Below, piece by piece: positions 25,279 to 33,766 of a stretch of 64,000 bases of DNA. The first letter of the stretch is position 1; the number at the start of each line of letters is the position of its first letter. Under the pieces are notes generated by a model. It saw nothing but the letters and a program-made list of their open reading frames with translations, was not told the DNA's origin and made no database searches. The translations under genes were made by a program, and so were the position numbers. Origin of the DNA: Pseudomonas sp. N3-W (GTDB taxonomy: Bacteria > Pseudomonadota > Gammaproteobacteria > Pseudomonadales > Pseudomonadaceae); NCBI RefSeq assembly GCF_024970185.1, contig NZ_CP103965.1, forward strand, positions 244,001-308,000, given 5' to 3'.

Positions 25279-27279
25279 ATGAGTGCATCGTCCACCCCCG
25301 CAAGCGGCCAGGTCCGCATGAACCCGCCGGTGTTCTACTTCGCCGCGACCTTCATCCTGCTGTTCGGCATCGTTGTCATTGCCATGCCGAAACAGGCCGG
25401 CGCCTGGCTACTGGAAGCGCAAAACTGGGCGGCCAACACGGTCGGCTGGTACTACATGCTCGCGATGACCCTGTATCTGGTCTTCGTGGTGGTCACCGCC
25501 TTGTCCGGCTACGGCAAGATCAAGCTCGGTGCCGACCACGACGAGCCCGAATTCAGTTACCTGTCATGGGCCGGCATGCTGTTCGCCGCCGGCATCAGCA
25601 TCACGCTGTTTTTCTTTTGCGTGTCCGAACCGCTGACCCACATGCTGCAACCGCCGCAAGGCACGGCCGGCACGCCCGAAGCGGCGCGCCAGGCGATGCA
25701 GATTCTGTTTCTGCATTGGGGCCTGCACGGCTGGGGCGTGTTCGCCTTCGTCGGCATGGCGCTGGCTTACTTCGCCTACCGGCATAACCTGCCGCTGGCC
25801 TTGCGTTCGGCGCTGTACCCGCTGATCGGCAAACGCATCAACGGTCCCATCGGTTACGCGGTGGATGGCTTCGGCATCATCGCCACGGTGTTCGGTCTGG
25901 GTGCCGACATGGGTTTCGGTGTGTTGCACCTTAATTCGGGCCTGGATTACCTGCTCGGCATCCCCCACACCCAGTGGATTCAGGTCGGCCTGATCACATT
26001 GATGATGGGCGCGGCGATTCTTGTGGCGGTATCGGGCGTCGATAAAGGCGTGCGGGTGATGTCCGACATCAACATGCTGCTGGCCTGTGCGCTGCTGCTG
26101 TTCGTGTTGTTCGCCGGCCCCACGCAGCACCTGCTCAACACCCTGATCCAGAACATCGGTGACTACCTCGGCGCCTTGCCGATGAAGAGTTTCGATCTGT
26201 ACGCCTATGACAAACCCAGCGACTGGCTGGGCGGCTGGACGGTGTTCTATTGGGCCTGGTGGATTGCATGGTCGCCGTTCGTGGGCCTGTTCATCGCACG
26301 GATTTCCCGTGGCCGGACCATCCGCGAATTCGTTTTCGGCGTGCTGTTGATTCCGTTGGGTTTCACCCTGGCGTGGATGTCGATCTTCGGCAACAGCGCC
26401 ATCGATCAGGTGCTCAACCACGGCATGAGCGCGCTGGGCATGTCGGCCATCGACAACCCGTCGATGACCCTCTATTTGCTGCTGGAAACGTATCCGTGGA
26501 GCAAAACCGTCATCGCCGTGACGGTGTTCATCAGCTTCGTGTTCTTCGTCACCTCCGCCGACTCCGGCACCGTGGTGCTTTCGACGCTGTCGGCCAAGGG
26601 TGGCAACCCGGACGAAGACGGGCCGAAATGGCTGCGGGTGTTCTGGGGCGCAATGACTGCACTGGTGACCAGTGCGCTGCTGTTCTCCGGCAGCATCGAT
26701 GCGCTGAAGTCGGCGGTGGTGCTGACGTCGTTGCCGTTCTCGATGATTTTGCTGTTGATGATGTGGGGACTGCACAAGGCGTTCTATCTGGAGTCGCAGA
26801 AGCAGATTGCGCAGTTGCACTCCCTGGCGCCGGTGTCCGGGTCGCGACGTGGCAAGGGCGGCTGGCGTCAGCGCTTGAGTCAGGCGGTGCATTTCCCGTC
26901 ACGCGATGAGGTGTATCGCTTCCTCGATACGACGGTACGCCCGGCGATTGAGGAAGTGACGGCGGTGTTCGTCGAGAAGGGCCTGAATGTCGTCACGCAA
27001 CCGGACCCGGTCAATGACAGCGTCAGCCTGGAAATCGGCCATGGCGAGGAGCATCCGTTCATCTATCAGGTGCAGATGCGCGGCTATTTCACGCCGTCGT
27101 TCGCCCGTGGCGGCATGGGTTCCAAGCAGCTCAACAACCGCCGCTACTACCGGGCCGAGGTGCTTCTGGCCGAGGGCAGTCAGGACTATGATCTGGTGGG
27201 CTACACCAAGGAACAGATCATCAACGACATCCTCGATCAGTACGAACGGCACATGCAGTTCTTGCACTTGGTGCGTTGA
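25279..27279 (+). CDS. betT: BCCT family choline/betaine transporter BetT
   Basis: A 666-residue transporter with twelve predicted helices. The family's tryptophan-rich segment is clear (VFYWAWWIAWSPFVGLFIAR at about 320-339), as is the ADMGFGVLHLN segment of the first repeat. A hydrophilic C-terminal tail of about 140 residues follows the last helix, the long form seen in Pseudomonas BetT, where it senses osmotic stress. It imports choline (less likely betaine) with protons or sodium for glycine betaine synthesis. I chose the ATG at 25279 (MSASSTPASG); the open frame starts 84 bases earlier at a TTG. A palindrome fitting BetI lies upstream. It is single. Confidence 0.9.
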   Translation: MSASSTPASGQVRMNPPVFYFAATFILLFGIVVIAMPKQAGAWLLEAQNWAANTVGWYYMLAMTLYLVFVVVTALSGYGKIKLGADHDEPEFSYLSWAGMLFAAGISITLFFFCVSEPLTHMLQPPQGTAGTPEAARQAMQILFLHWGLHGWGVFAFVGMALAYFAYRHNLPLALRSALYPLIGKRINGPIGYAVDGFGIIATVFGLGADMGFGVLHLNSGLDYLLGIPHTQWIQVGLITLMMGAAILVAVSGVDKGVRVMSDINMLLACALLLFVLFAGPTQHLLNTLIQNIGDYLGALPMKSFDLYAYDKPSDWLGGWTVFYWAWWIAWSPFVGLFIARISRGRTIREFVFGVLLIPLGFTLAWMSIFGNSAIDQVLNHGMSALGMSAIDNPSMTLYLLLETYPWSKTVIAVTVFISFVFFVTSADSGTVVLSTLSAKGGNPDEDGPKWLRVFWGAMTALVTSALLFSGSIDALKSAVVLTSLPFSMILLLMMWGLHKAFYLESQKQIAQLHSLAPVSGSRRGKGGWRQRLSQAVHFPSRDEVYRFLDTTVRPAIEEVTAVFVEKGLNVVTQPDPVNDSVSLEIGHGEEHPFIYQVQMRGYFTPSFARGGMGSKQLNNRRYYRAEVLLAEGSQDYDLVGYTKEQIINDILDQYERHMQFLHLVR

Positions 27280-27293
27280 TCGAAGAGCGGCGT

Positions 27294-27551
27294 TCAGGTG
27301 TTGCTCAGCGTCATGAACAACACCAGCGCCGCCACCGGCACGCCGAACACGACACTGCCGACCACCAGTTCCGAACTCACGGGCTGGCCGGCAGTGACCA
27401 CGCCGATAGCGCCATTGATCACCGTCAGTGCCAGCCACAGGACCACGAAGCTGTAGGTCAGGGTCTGGCGGCTGAAGCCGATTCGTTCGCCGATGTACAG
27501 CATCAGCGCGAGCAGGACCAGGCCGAAGAAGATGATGATTGTTGTGTGCAT
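27294..27551 (-). CDS. Small inner-membrane protein, unknown function
   Basis: An 85-residue, very hydrophobic protein with three predicted helices: IIIFFGLVLLALMLYIGERI, TYSFVVLWLALTVINGAIGV and VVGSVVFGVPVAALVLFMTL. No motif identifies it. It ends 14 bases from the convergent betT stop. I use the ATG at 27551 (MHTTIIIF); further upstream the frame runs into a REP. Confidence 0.7.
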   Translation of the reverse strand: MHTTIIIFFGLVLLALMLYIGERIGFSRQTLTYSFVVLWLALTVINGAIGVVTAGQPVSSELVVGSVVFGVPVAALVLFMTLSNT

Positions 27552-27591
27552 GGTGTGGTCCGCCCCTTTTGATTTGTGTTGCCTGTCAGGC

Positions 27592-27673
27592 CGCTTTCGC
27601 GAGCAGGCTCGCTCCCACATGGATCAGTGGCATTCAAAAATTCCCCGTGGGAGCGAGCCTGCTCGCGAAGGCG
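27592..27673. repeat. REP inverted pair
   Basis: TTTCGCGAGCAGGCTCGCTC and the inverted GTGGGAGCGAGCCTGCTCGC about 35 bases apart. Several open frames here on the plus strand are made of REP sequence and are not genes. Confidence 0.85.
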
Positions 27674-28027
27674 TCACTGCAGTCTCGGCTCAAGCAAATC
27701 ATCGATACCAATGCGCACGCTCCGAAACATCCCGCATCTGCGCCGCACCATAGCCGACGTTATCCCTCACCCTTTCCTATCGAGCATAGGCGTCGCTGCG
27801 CGCCATGTCCGCTGATTTGCCGGCACAGTCGACACCTGTCGTCACGGCTCCGGTGTTTGTAGATTGGTTGGAGGAGGTGGCTGCGGGAGCTCAGTAGCCG
27901 CTGGTCAGGGAGGATGAATAGGTGCAGCGCCTATCGGCTAATATTTATCCGAGTGTGCATGGTGTGTATTAAGGTCGTGCCATTGCGCCTAGAGTAATTC
28001 GCTCTTGCTGTTGAAAGGGCGACGGAA
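27674..28027. other. Gap of about 350 bases before hicA
   Basis: No gene is seen. The last 60 bases carry the presumed hicAB promoter and an AAAGGG-like ribosome site. The rest has no recognised structure. Confidence 0.5.
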
Positions 28028-28210
28028 ATGCGAAGTCGGGAAATGATCAGGATGATCGAGCACGATGGTTCGTATCTGGTGGCAGTGAAAGGCAGCCACC
28101 ATCAATATAAGCATTCGTTCAAATCAGGCAGGGTGACGATCAAGCACCCTGACTCGGATCTACCCAAAGGGACGATCAACGGCATATTGAAACAGGCGGG
28201 CCTGAAATGA
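28028..28210 (+). CDS. hicA: HicA-type toxin (mRNA interferase)
   Basis: A 60-residue basic protein of the double-stranded-RNA-binding-like HicA fold. The family core is complete: SREMIRMIEHDGSYLVAVKG, the catalytic-His segment GSHHQYKHS, then VTIKHPDSDLPKGTINGILK and QAGLK. HicA cleaves mRNA and tmRNA until bound by HicB. It precedes its antitoxin, the normal HicAB order, with an ATGA overlap to a possible upstream start of hicB. No other phage or island marker is adjacent. Confidence 0.9.
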   Translation: MRSREMIRMIEHDGSYLVAVKGSHHQYKHSFKSGRVTIKHPDSDLPKGTINGILKQAGLK

Positions 28211-28269
28211 ACCCCGTCATTGGATTGCAAAGTCCCGATAAGGACACATCACTGGAAGGATTCAACCAA

Positions 28270-28671
28270 ATGAAATTCCCGGTCGTTCTGCACAAGGATG
28301 CCGACTCAGAGTACGGAGTGATTATCCCGGATGTGCCGGGTTGCTTCTCTGCGGGCGCTACTGTGTCCCAGGCATTTGAAAGCGTGAAAGAAGCATTGGC
28401 GCTGCATTACGAAGGTCTGGTAGCCGACGGCGACCCTCTGCCTCAGGTTCAAGAGATTGACGCCCACCTCGATAATCCTGATTACGCGGGCGGTGTGTGG
28501 GGAGTGGTTGAGTTCGATATCACGCCTTACTTCGGCAAATCGGTTCGGTTCAACGCCACGTTGCCTGAGCAACTGCTTGAGCGAATAGATCAGACCGTGA
28601 GGCGGGATCAGCGTTACAGCTCAAGATCCGGCTTTCTGGCGGCCGCAGCGCTGCGTGAATTATCTGCCTGA
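28270..28671 (+). CDS. hicB: HicB-type antitoxin
   Basis: A 133-residue antitoxin. The degraded RNase H-like HicB domain is visible (MKFPVVLHKDADSEYGVIIP, DVPGCFSAG, SQAFESVKEALALHYEGL) and is followed by a C-terminal ribbon-helix-helix DNA-binding part (FNATLPEQLLERIDQTVRRD, then SSRSGFLAAAALREL). It binds HicA and should repress the operon. I chose the ATG at 28270 after GGAAGGA because HicB proteins begin at this MKFPVVL; an ATG at 28207 overlapping the hicA stop would add 21 residues and could make a second form. Confidence 0.88.
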   Translation: MKFPVVLHKDADSEYGVIIPDVPGCFSAGATVSQAFESVKEALALHYEGLVADGDPLPQVQEIDAHLDNPDYAGGVWGVVEFDITPYFGKSVRFNATLPEQLLERIDQTVRRDQRYSSRSGFLAAAALRELSA

Positions 28672-28681
28672 CTCAATCCCC

Positions 28682-28795
28682 CTGTGGGAGCGACGGTGCG
28701 ACGATTCGACCTGCTCGCCAAGGCGGTGTGTCAGTAAACAGAGATGTTGGATGTTAAGGCTTCTTCGGGAGCAGGTCGCACCGCTGCTCCCACAG
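28682..28795. repeat. Variant REP inverted pair
   Basis: CTGTGGGAGCGACGGTGCGA plus ACGATTCGACCTGCTCG, and an inverted partner GGGAGCAGGTCGCACCGCTG with CTCCCACAG. The central GGTGCGAC motif sets it apart from the other REPs of the window. Confidence 0.7.
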
Positions 28796-28812
28796 TTTTT
28801 TGTGCAATACCG

Positions 28813-29853
28813 TCAGGTGCTTTCCCGCTCAATCACCCGGCATTCCAGCAGATTCAAGCGCTGCACCTCATTCTCCACCGGCAGCACGCCGAGGCTTTCC
28901 AGCACCCGTTTCGCCGCCAGCACGCCGATCTCCAGCGCCGGTGGCTTGATGGTGCTCAAGCTCGGCAGCAACATCTCGGCGAACGGATAATCACCAAACC
29001 CCAGCACGGCGCAGTCCTCCGGTATTTTAATCCCGGCGCGTTGCCCGGCCAATAACCCGCCCGCCGCGAGGTTGTCGTTGGCGAAGATAATTGCGTCGGG
29101 GCGGGGCGAAGCGTTCATCAGCGCTTCCATTGCCTGCTTGCCGGCCTCGAACGGTGGGCGATCCGCATCCGGTGCGAACACCCTGGGTTCCAGACCCAGC
29201 TCCCGCAGCGTCGCCAGATAGCCGTCGCGACGCTCCAGCGCACTGAAATCCCCCGGCGCGCTGTTCTGCACAAAGGCAATGCGCCGATAGCCTTTGCCAT
29301 GCAGATACCGTGCAGCCGCTACACCCACTTCAATGTGCGAAAAGCCGATCTGCAGCGGCTCGCGTTCGGGCTGGTAATCCCAGGTTTCAATCACCGGAAT
29401 ATCTGCCTCGGCGATCATCTTTTCCGTCGCCGCGCTATGGAAGTGACTGGTCAGCACCAACGCTGCCGGTGACCAGCCGAGGAATGCGCGCACCGCACTT
29501 TCTTCCTGTTCGGCGCTGAAGTAACTCGACGCCAGCAACAGCTGATAACCATGGCGACTGAGGGTGTCGCTGAAGCCCTGAATGGTATTGGCGAAGATCG
29601 GCCCGGAGATGTTCGGAATCACCATGCCGACGATCTTCCCGCGTGCCGACGCCAACCCACCGGCCACCAGGTTCGGCACGTAGCCCAGTTCGGCAACCAC
29701 CGCCGCAATGCGTTCGCGGCGCTCGGGAGAGACCTGCTCCGGCTGATTGAAATAACGCGACACGGTAATCGCCGAAACCCCGGCCTGCCGGGCCACGGTA
29801 TTCAATGTTACGCGCCCGGCGCCACGGCGTTTTCGGGGTTTTTCTTCGCTCAA
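28813..29853 (-). CDS. LacI family transcriptional regulator, GntR/PtxS-like branch
   Basis: A 346-residue repressor. The N-terminal LacI helix-turn-helix is clear (VTLNTVARQAGVSAITVSRY), with the hinge VPNLVAGGLASARG, followed by the periplasmic-binding-like sensor domain (GMVIPNISGPIFANTIQGF, DAIIFANDNLAAGGLLAGQR). It resembles gluconate and ketogluconate regulators in sequence style. The most likely start is TTG at 29853, eight bases after AAGGA; a TTG at 29877 is also in frame. It is divergent from the TonB-dependent receptor gene, and a perfect 14-base palindrome of LacI type lies between them. Ligand unknown. Confidence 0.88.
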   Translation of the reverse strand: MSEEKPRKRRGAGRVTLNTVARQAGVSAITVSRYFNQPEQVSPERRERIAAVVAELGYVPNLVAGGLASARGKIVGMVIPNISGPIFANTIQGFSDTLSRHGYQLLLASSYFSAEQEESAVRAFLGWSPAALVLTSHFHSAATEKMIAEADIPVIETWDYQPEREPLQIGFSHIEVGVAAARYLHGKGYRRIAFVQNSAPGDFSALERRDGYLATLRELGLEPRVFAPDADRPPFEAGKQAMEALMNASPRPDAIIFANDNLAAGGLLAGQRAGIKIPEDCAVLGFGDYPFAEMLLPSLSTIKPPALEIGVLAAKRVLESLGVLPVENEVQRLNLLECRVIEREST

Positions 29854-29940
29854 GGTCAGGTCCTTCTTAAAAACCAAAACGCATATAAAAGTAATTTTTC
29901 AGTATTGGACGGTCTATGTCGCGCTTGCCGATACTGTCGA

Positions 29941-29954
29941 TGTTAGCGCTAACA
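29941..29954. promoter_or_regulatory. LacI-type operator palindrome TGTTAGCGCTAACA
   Basis: A perfect palindrome with the central CG common to LacI/GalR/GntR operators, in the divergent region between the LacI-type gene (start 88 bases to the left) and the TonB receptor (start 106 bases to the right). It is the best candidate site for the adjacent regulator. Confidence 0.7.
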
Positions 29955-30059
29955 AAGCGTTCTGTCTGCTACTCGCTCGAGCGAATGTCCCAGACACATT
30001 CACAGGCGTTGTCGACGTAGGACGGCAGCGGTTCAGGGCAATTTTCGAGCGGGCAGAGC

Positions 30060-32285
30060 ATGCACAAGATTTCCGGGGATTCACAAACACTGGCGCAATC
30101 GATTCGCGCTGCGAGCTGGCTGATCGCCGGGCTGGCGGCGCTGCCGTTGTCGAACGCGACGGCAGCCGACAGCAGTGATCAGGAACCGACCCTCAAACCC
30201 GTCACAGTGACCGCCACTCGCCGCGAAGAGTCGCTGCAGAAAGTCCCGGTGGCCGTTTCGGTGATTGATGGCGAGCAGCTTGAACGCGATAACCGCAACG
30301 GCGTGGCGAGCATTGTCCAGCAAGTGCCGTCGCTGAACTTCCGTACCGGTGCCTCGAACAAGGACACCTCGTTGTTCGTCCGTGGCGTCGGCACCATTTC
30401 CACCTCGCCGGGCGTCGAACCGACCGTGGCCACGGTGATCGACGGCGTGGTCTATGCCCGTCCGGGGCAGGCGACCCTCGACCTGCTGGACCTGGAGCGC
30501 GTCGAGGTCTTGCGCGGCCCGCAAGGCACACTGTTCGGCAAGAACGCGTCGGCGGGCGTGCTGAACATCACCAGCAAGGAATCGACCAACGAGACCCACG
30601 GCTACATCGATCAGTCCTACTACAGCGGCAACGAAAGCCGCACCCAATTCGGCCTCGGTGGCAGCCTGATTCCGGGCACGCTCAAGGGCTCGATCACCAC
30701 GCTGTTCGGCAGCTACGACGGTAATGTCGACAACAAATACAACGGTCAGGAAGTGAATGGCTATAACCACAAAGGCGTGCGCGGCAAACTGGAATTCACG
30801 CCCAATGACGACATCAAACTCACGCTGATCGCCGACTACATGCAGTCCCACGACGACGCCCCCAACGGCGTGGTCAGCCAGTCCCTGACGCCGGCCTTCG
30901 CCAATGCGCTGAACCCGGTGCGCGGCGCCAGCGACAACCGCGACATCAACACCGAGACCCGTACCCACGTCGATGACATCAACAAAGGCTTGTCCGCCCA
31001 GCTCGACTGGAACCTCGGCGATTACACCCTGACCTCGATCACTGCGTGGCGCGGTTGGGACAACACCCAATATCAGGACGGCGACCGCCTCTCTACCGTG
31101 ACCGCCGCATTCCCCGGCACTGCCGACAAGGGCGATCTGACGTTCGATCAGTACTCGCAAGAGCTGCGGCTGGCCTCGCCCAAAGGCGAATTCCTCGAAT
31201 ACGTCGGCGGCCTGTTCTACATGCACGGCAAGGACCAGGAAACCTATCAACGCACCCTGACCGCCCCCACCAGCGTCAACCGTGGCGTCGCCGATTACGG
31301 CACCACCAGCGACAGCTATGCGGTGTTCGGTGAAAACACGCTGAACTTCACGTCGAACTTTCGCGGCATCGCCGGTCTGCGCTGGACCCATGACGAGCTG
31401 GAGTACGATCACCAACGTGTTTCCACGTCAGCCATCACCGTCAGCGGCATCCAGCCGGGCACCGGCAGTTCCGGCTCGGTGGATGAGGATGGCTGGTCTG
31501 GGCGGCTCGGCGTGCAGTACGACCTGAGCGATACGATCACCACTTACCTGACCTACTCGCGCGGTTACAAAGGGCCGGCCTACAACGTGTTCTTCAACAT
31601 GCAGCCGCGAGACACCGAGGCGCTGAAACCGGAGACGTCCAACACCTGGGAGGCCGGCATCAAGGCCACGAGCTGGAACAATCGTCTGACCACCAACCTG
31701 GCGGTTTTCCACAGCGATTACGACAACTACCAGGCGAACTTCTTCGACACTGTCGCCGGGCAAGTCGTGACCCGCTTGATCAACGCTGGCAGTGTCAGCA
31801 CCGAAGGCGTCGAACTCGATTACGCGCTGCAAGCCACCCAACAACTGAAGTTCTCCGGCGCCCTGGCCTATACCCGCGCGCGGATCGACGAATTCGCCTG
31901 CCCGGTGGGCGCGGCGGCGTCGTGCAACGTCGATGGCAAGCCACTGCCGTTCAGCCCGGACTGGAAAAGCTACATGCGTGCCGACTACACCATCGCGCTG
32001 GACAACGGCCTGGATATCGAACTGGGCACCGACTACAGCTGGCAGAGCGAAGTGCAGTACGACATCAGCCAGAACGCCGACACCAAACAAGGCGCCTACG
32101 GCATCTGGAATGCCAGCGTGGCATTGGCCGATTACAGCAACGGCTGGCGCGTGGCATTGCTGGGCAAGAACCTCGCCGACAAGTCCTATTCACCGCTGTT
32201 GGCCAGCGGCGGCAACTATATCTACCGCGCCGTGCCACGGGACGACGAGCGCTACTTCGGCGTGCAACTGCGCAAGGACTTCTGA
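30060..32285 (+). CDS. TonB-dependent outer-membrane receptor
   Basis: A 741-residue receptor. A signal peptide (IAGLAALPLSNATAA) is followed by a TonB box-like LKPVTVTATRRE, a plug domain (about 45-160: VPVAVSVIDGEQLERDNRNG, FVRGVGTISTSPG, VEVLRGPQGTLFGKNASAGV) and a beta-barrel ending in the classical aromatic C-terminus (YFGVQLRKDF). There is no N-terminal signalling domain, so it does not drive its own sigma factor. It imports an unidentified ligand using TonB energy. The gene is followed within three bases by a flavin monooxygenase gene, so uptake and oxidation of the same compound are likely linked. Control by the LacI-type protein is inferred from the operator upstream. Confidence 0.9.
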   Translation: MHKISGDSQTLAQSIRAASWLIAGLAALPLSNATAADSSDQEPTLKPVTVTATRREESLQKVPVAVSVIDGEQLERDNRNGVASIVQQVPSLNFRTGASNKDTSLFVRGVGTISTSPGVEPTVATVIDGVVYARPGQATLDLLDLERVEVLRGPQGTLFGKNASAGVLNITSKESTNETHGYIDQSYYSGNESRTQFGLGGSLIPGTLKGSITTLFGSYDGNVDNKYNGQEVNGYNHKGVRGKLEFTPNDDIKLTLIADYMQSHDDAPNGVVSQSLTPAFANALNPVRGASDNRDINTETRTHVDDINKGLSAQLDWNLGDYTLTSITAWRGWDNTQYQDGDRLSTVTAAFPGTADKGDLTFDQYSQELRLASPKGEFLEYVGGLFYMHGKDQETYQRTLTAPTSVNRGVADYGTTSDSYAVFGENTLNFTSNFRGIAGLRWTHDELEYDHQRVSTSAITVSGIQPGTGSSGSVDEDGWSGRLGVQYDLSDTITTYLTYSRGYKGPAYNVFFNMQPRDTEALKPETSNTWEAGIKATSWNNRLTTNLAVFHSDYDNYQANFFDTVAGQVVTRLINAGSVSTEGVELDYALQATQQLKFSGALAYTRARIDEFACPVGAAASCNVDGKPLPFSPDWKSYMRADYTIALDNGLDIELGTDYSWQSEVQYDISQNADTKQGAYGIWNASVALADYSNGWRVALLGKNLADKSYSPLLASGGNYIYRAVPRDDERYFGVQLRKDF

Positions 32286-32287
32286 CC

Positions 32288-33607
32288 ATGGCTCGTCAAC
32301 TCAAACTCGGCGCTTTTCTGATGGCCACCGGGCACCACATCGCGGCCTGGCGTCACCCCGACGTACCGGCCAATGCCGGGCTGGATTTCGCCTACTACAA
32401 ACACCTGGCGCAGATCGCCGAGGCGGCCCGGTTTGACTCGGTGTTTTTCGCCGACAGCGTGGCGGCGCCCGGCGGTGACATCGCCAGCCGCATGGCGCGT
32501 TCGGACCACTTCGAGCCGTTGACCCTGCTGTCGGCGCTGAGTGTGGTGACCGAACATATCGGCCTGATCGCCACGGCCACCACCAGCTACAACGAGCCGT
32601 ATCACGTCGCGCGCAAATTCGCCTCGCTGGATCACCTGTCCGGCGGGCGAGCGGGGTGGAACCTGGTGACGTCCGACAACGCCGCCGAAGCGCTGAATTT
32701 CGGTCGCGAGCAACATTTCGCTCACGCGGAGCGCTACAGCCGGGCGCGGGAATTTCATCAGGTGGTGACCGGGCTTTGGGACAGTTGGGAGGACGATGCC
32801 TTTGTTCGCGACAAGGCCAGTGGCGCCTATTACGACCCGGCCAAAGTGCATGTGCTGGATCATGTCGGCGAGCACTTCCAGGTCAAGGGTCCACTGAACG
32901 TAGCGCGCTCGCCGCAAGGGCAGCCGGTGATCGTGCAGGCCGGTTCTTCCGAAGCCGGTCGGCAACTGGCGGCGCAGACAGCCGAAGTGGTGTTCACTGC
33001 GCAGACATCACTGGCCCATGCGCAGGCGTTTTACGCCGATCTCAAGGGACGTTTGAATCAATACGGGCGCAGCGCTGATTCGTTGAAAATCATGCCCGGT
33101 GTTTTTGTCGTGGTCGGCGACACGCAAAGCCAGGCGCGAGAGAAATATGAAACGTTTCAGCAATTAGTCGAACCCGAGGTTGGCGTCGCGTTGCTTGGGC
33201 GTATGCTGGGCAACTTCGACTTGTCGAAGTACCCGCTGGATGGACCGTTGCCGCCGTTGCCGCTGACGGACAGTGGTCAGCAAAGTCGGCAGAAACTGCT
33301 GACGGAACTGGCTGGCCGGGAGGCCCTGAGCCTCGCCGAACTGGGCCGCAGGATTGCCGGTGGTCGTGGGCATTTCAGCCTGATCGGCACGCCGGAGCAG
33401 ATTGCCGACCAGTTGCAGGAGTGGTTTGAACACGGCGCGGCAGATGGCTTCAACGTGCTGGTGCCACACCTGCCGGGCGGGCTCGAAGACTTCGCTAAAG
33501 GCGTGGTCCCGGAACTGCAACGGCGTGGGTTGTTCAGAACAGAGTACGAAGGCCGGACCTTGCGCCAGAACCTTGGGCTGGCGAGGCCAGGCAACAGATT
33601 TGTGTAA
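32288..33607 (+). CDS. DszA/NtaA-family flavin-dependent monooxygenase, second locus
   Basis: A 439-residue LLM-class enzyme (LKLGAFLMATGHHIAAWRHP, SGGRAGWNLVTSDNAAEALN, IVQAGSSEAGRQLAAQTAEV). It needs reduced FMN and oxygen; related enzymes oxidise nitrilotriacetate, sulfones or thioethers. The ATG follows the receptor stop by two bases with little ribosome site of its own, so translation is probably coupled. A frame open far upstream overlaps the receptor gene and is not used. It differs clearly from the DszA-like gene at 15 kb. With the aldo/keto reductase and tauABCD nearby, a sulfur-containing substrate is possible but not shown. Confidence 0.88.
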   Translation: MARQLKLGAFLMATGHHIAAWRHPDVPANAGLDFAYYKHLAQIAEAARFDSVFFADSVAAPGGDIASRMARSDHFEPLTLLSALSVVTEHIGLIATATTSYNEPYHVARKFASLDHLSGGRAGWNLVTSDNAAEALNFGREQHFAHAERYSRAREFHQVVTGLWDSWEDDAFVRDKASGAYYDPAKVHVLDHVGEHFQVKGPLNVARSPQGQPVIVQAGSSEAGRQLAAQTAEVVFTAQTSLAHAQAFYADLKGRLNQYGRSADSLKIMPGVFVVVGDTQSQAREKYETFQQLVEPEVGVALLGRMLGNFDLSKYPLDGPLPPLPLTDSGQQSRQKLLTELAGREALSLAELGRRIAGGRGHFSLIGTPEQIADQLQEWFEHGAADGFNVLVPHLPGGLEDFAKGVVPELQRRGLFRTEYEGRTLRQNLGLARPGNRFV

Positions 33608-33622
33608 ATGCAAAGACGGGCT

Positions 33623-33719
33623 TTTGTGGCGAGGGAGCTTGCTCCCGCTTGGCTGCGCAGCAGTCGCAGGTTTTGGGGCCGCTTCGCGACCCAGCGGGAG
33701 CAAGCGCCCTCACCACAGA
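33623..33719. repeat. Composite inverted repeat, short form
   Basis: Begins TTGTGGCGAGGGAGCTTGCT and ends GCGGGAGCAAGCGCCCTCAC with CACAG. It is about 97 bases long and related to the 135-base elements at 14.8, 46.0 and 48.8 kb, but with a shorter interior. Confidence 0.75.
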
Positions 33720-33766
33720 GTTGATGTCCGACCTTAGTGAGCTGTATCCAGACAAGAGAGGATTCG

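Noticed and set aside
27493..27862. Several plus-strand open frames containing FREQARS/GASLLAKA-like stretches
   Set aside because: These residues are translations of REP sequences, a common artefact in Pseudomonas.
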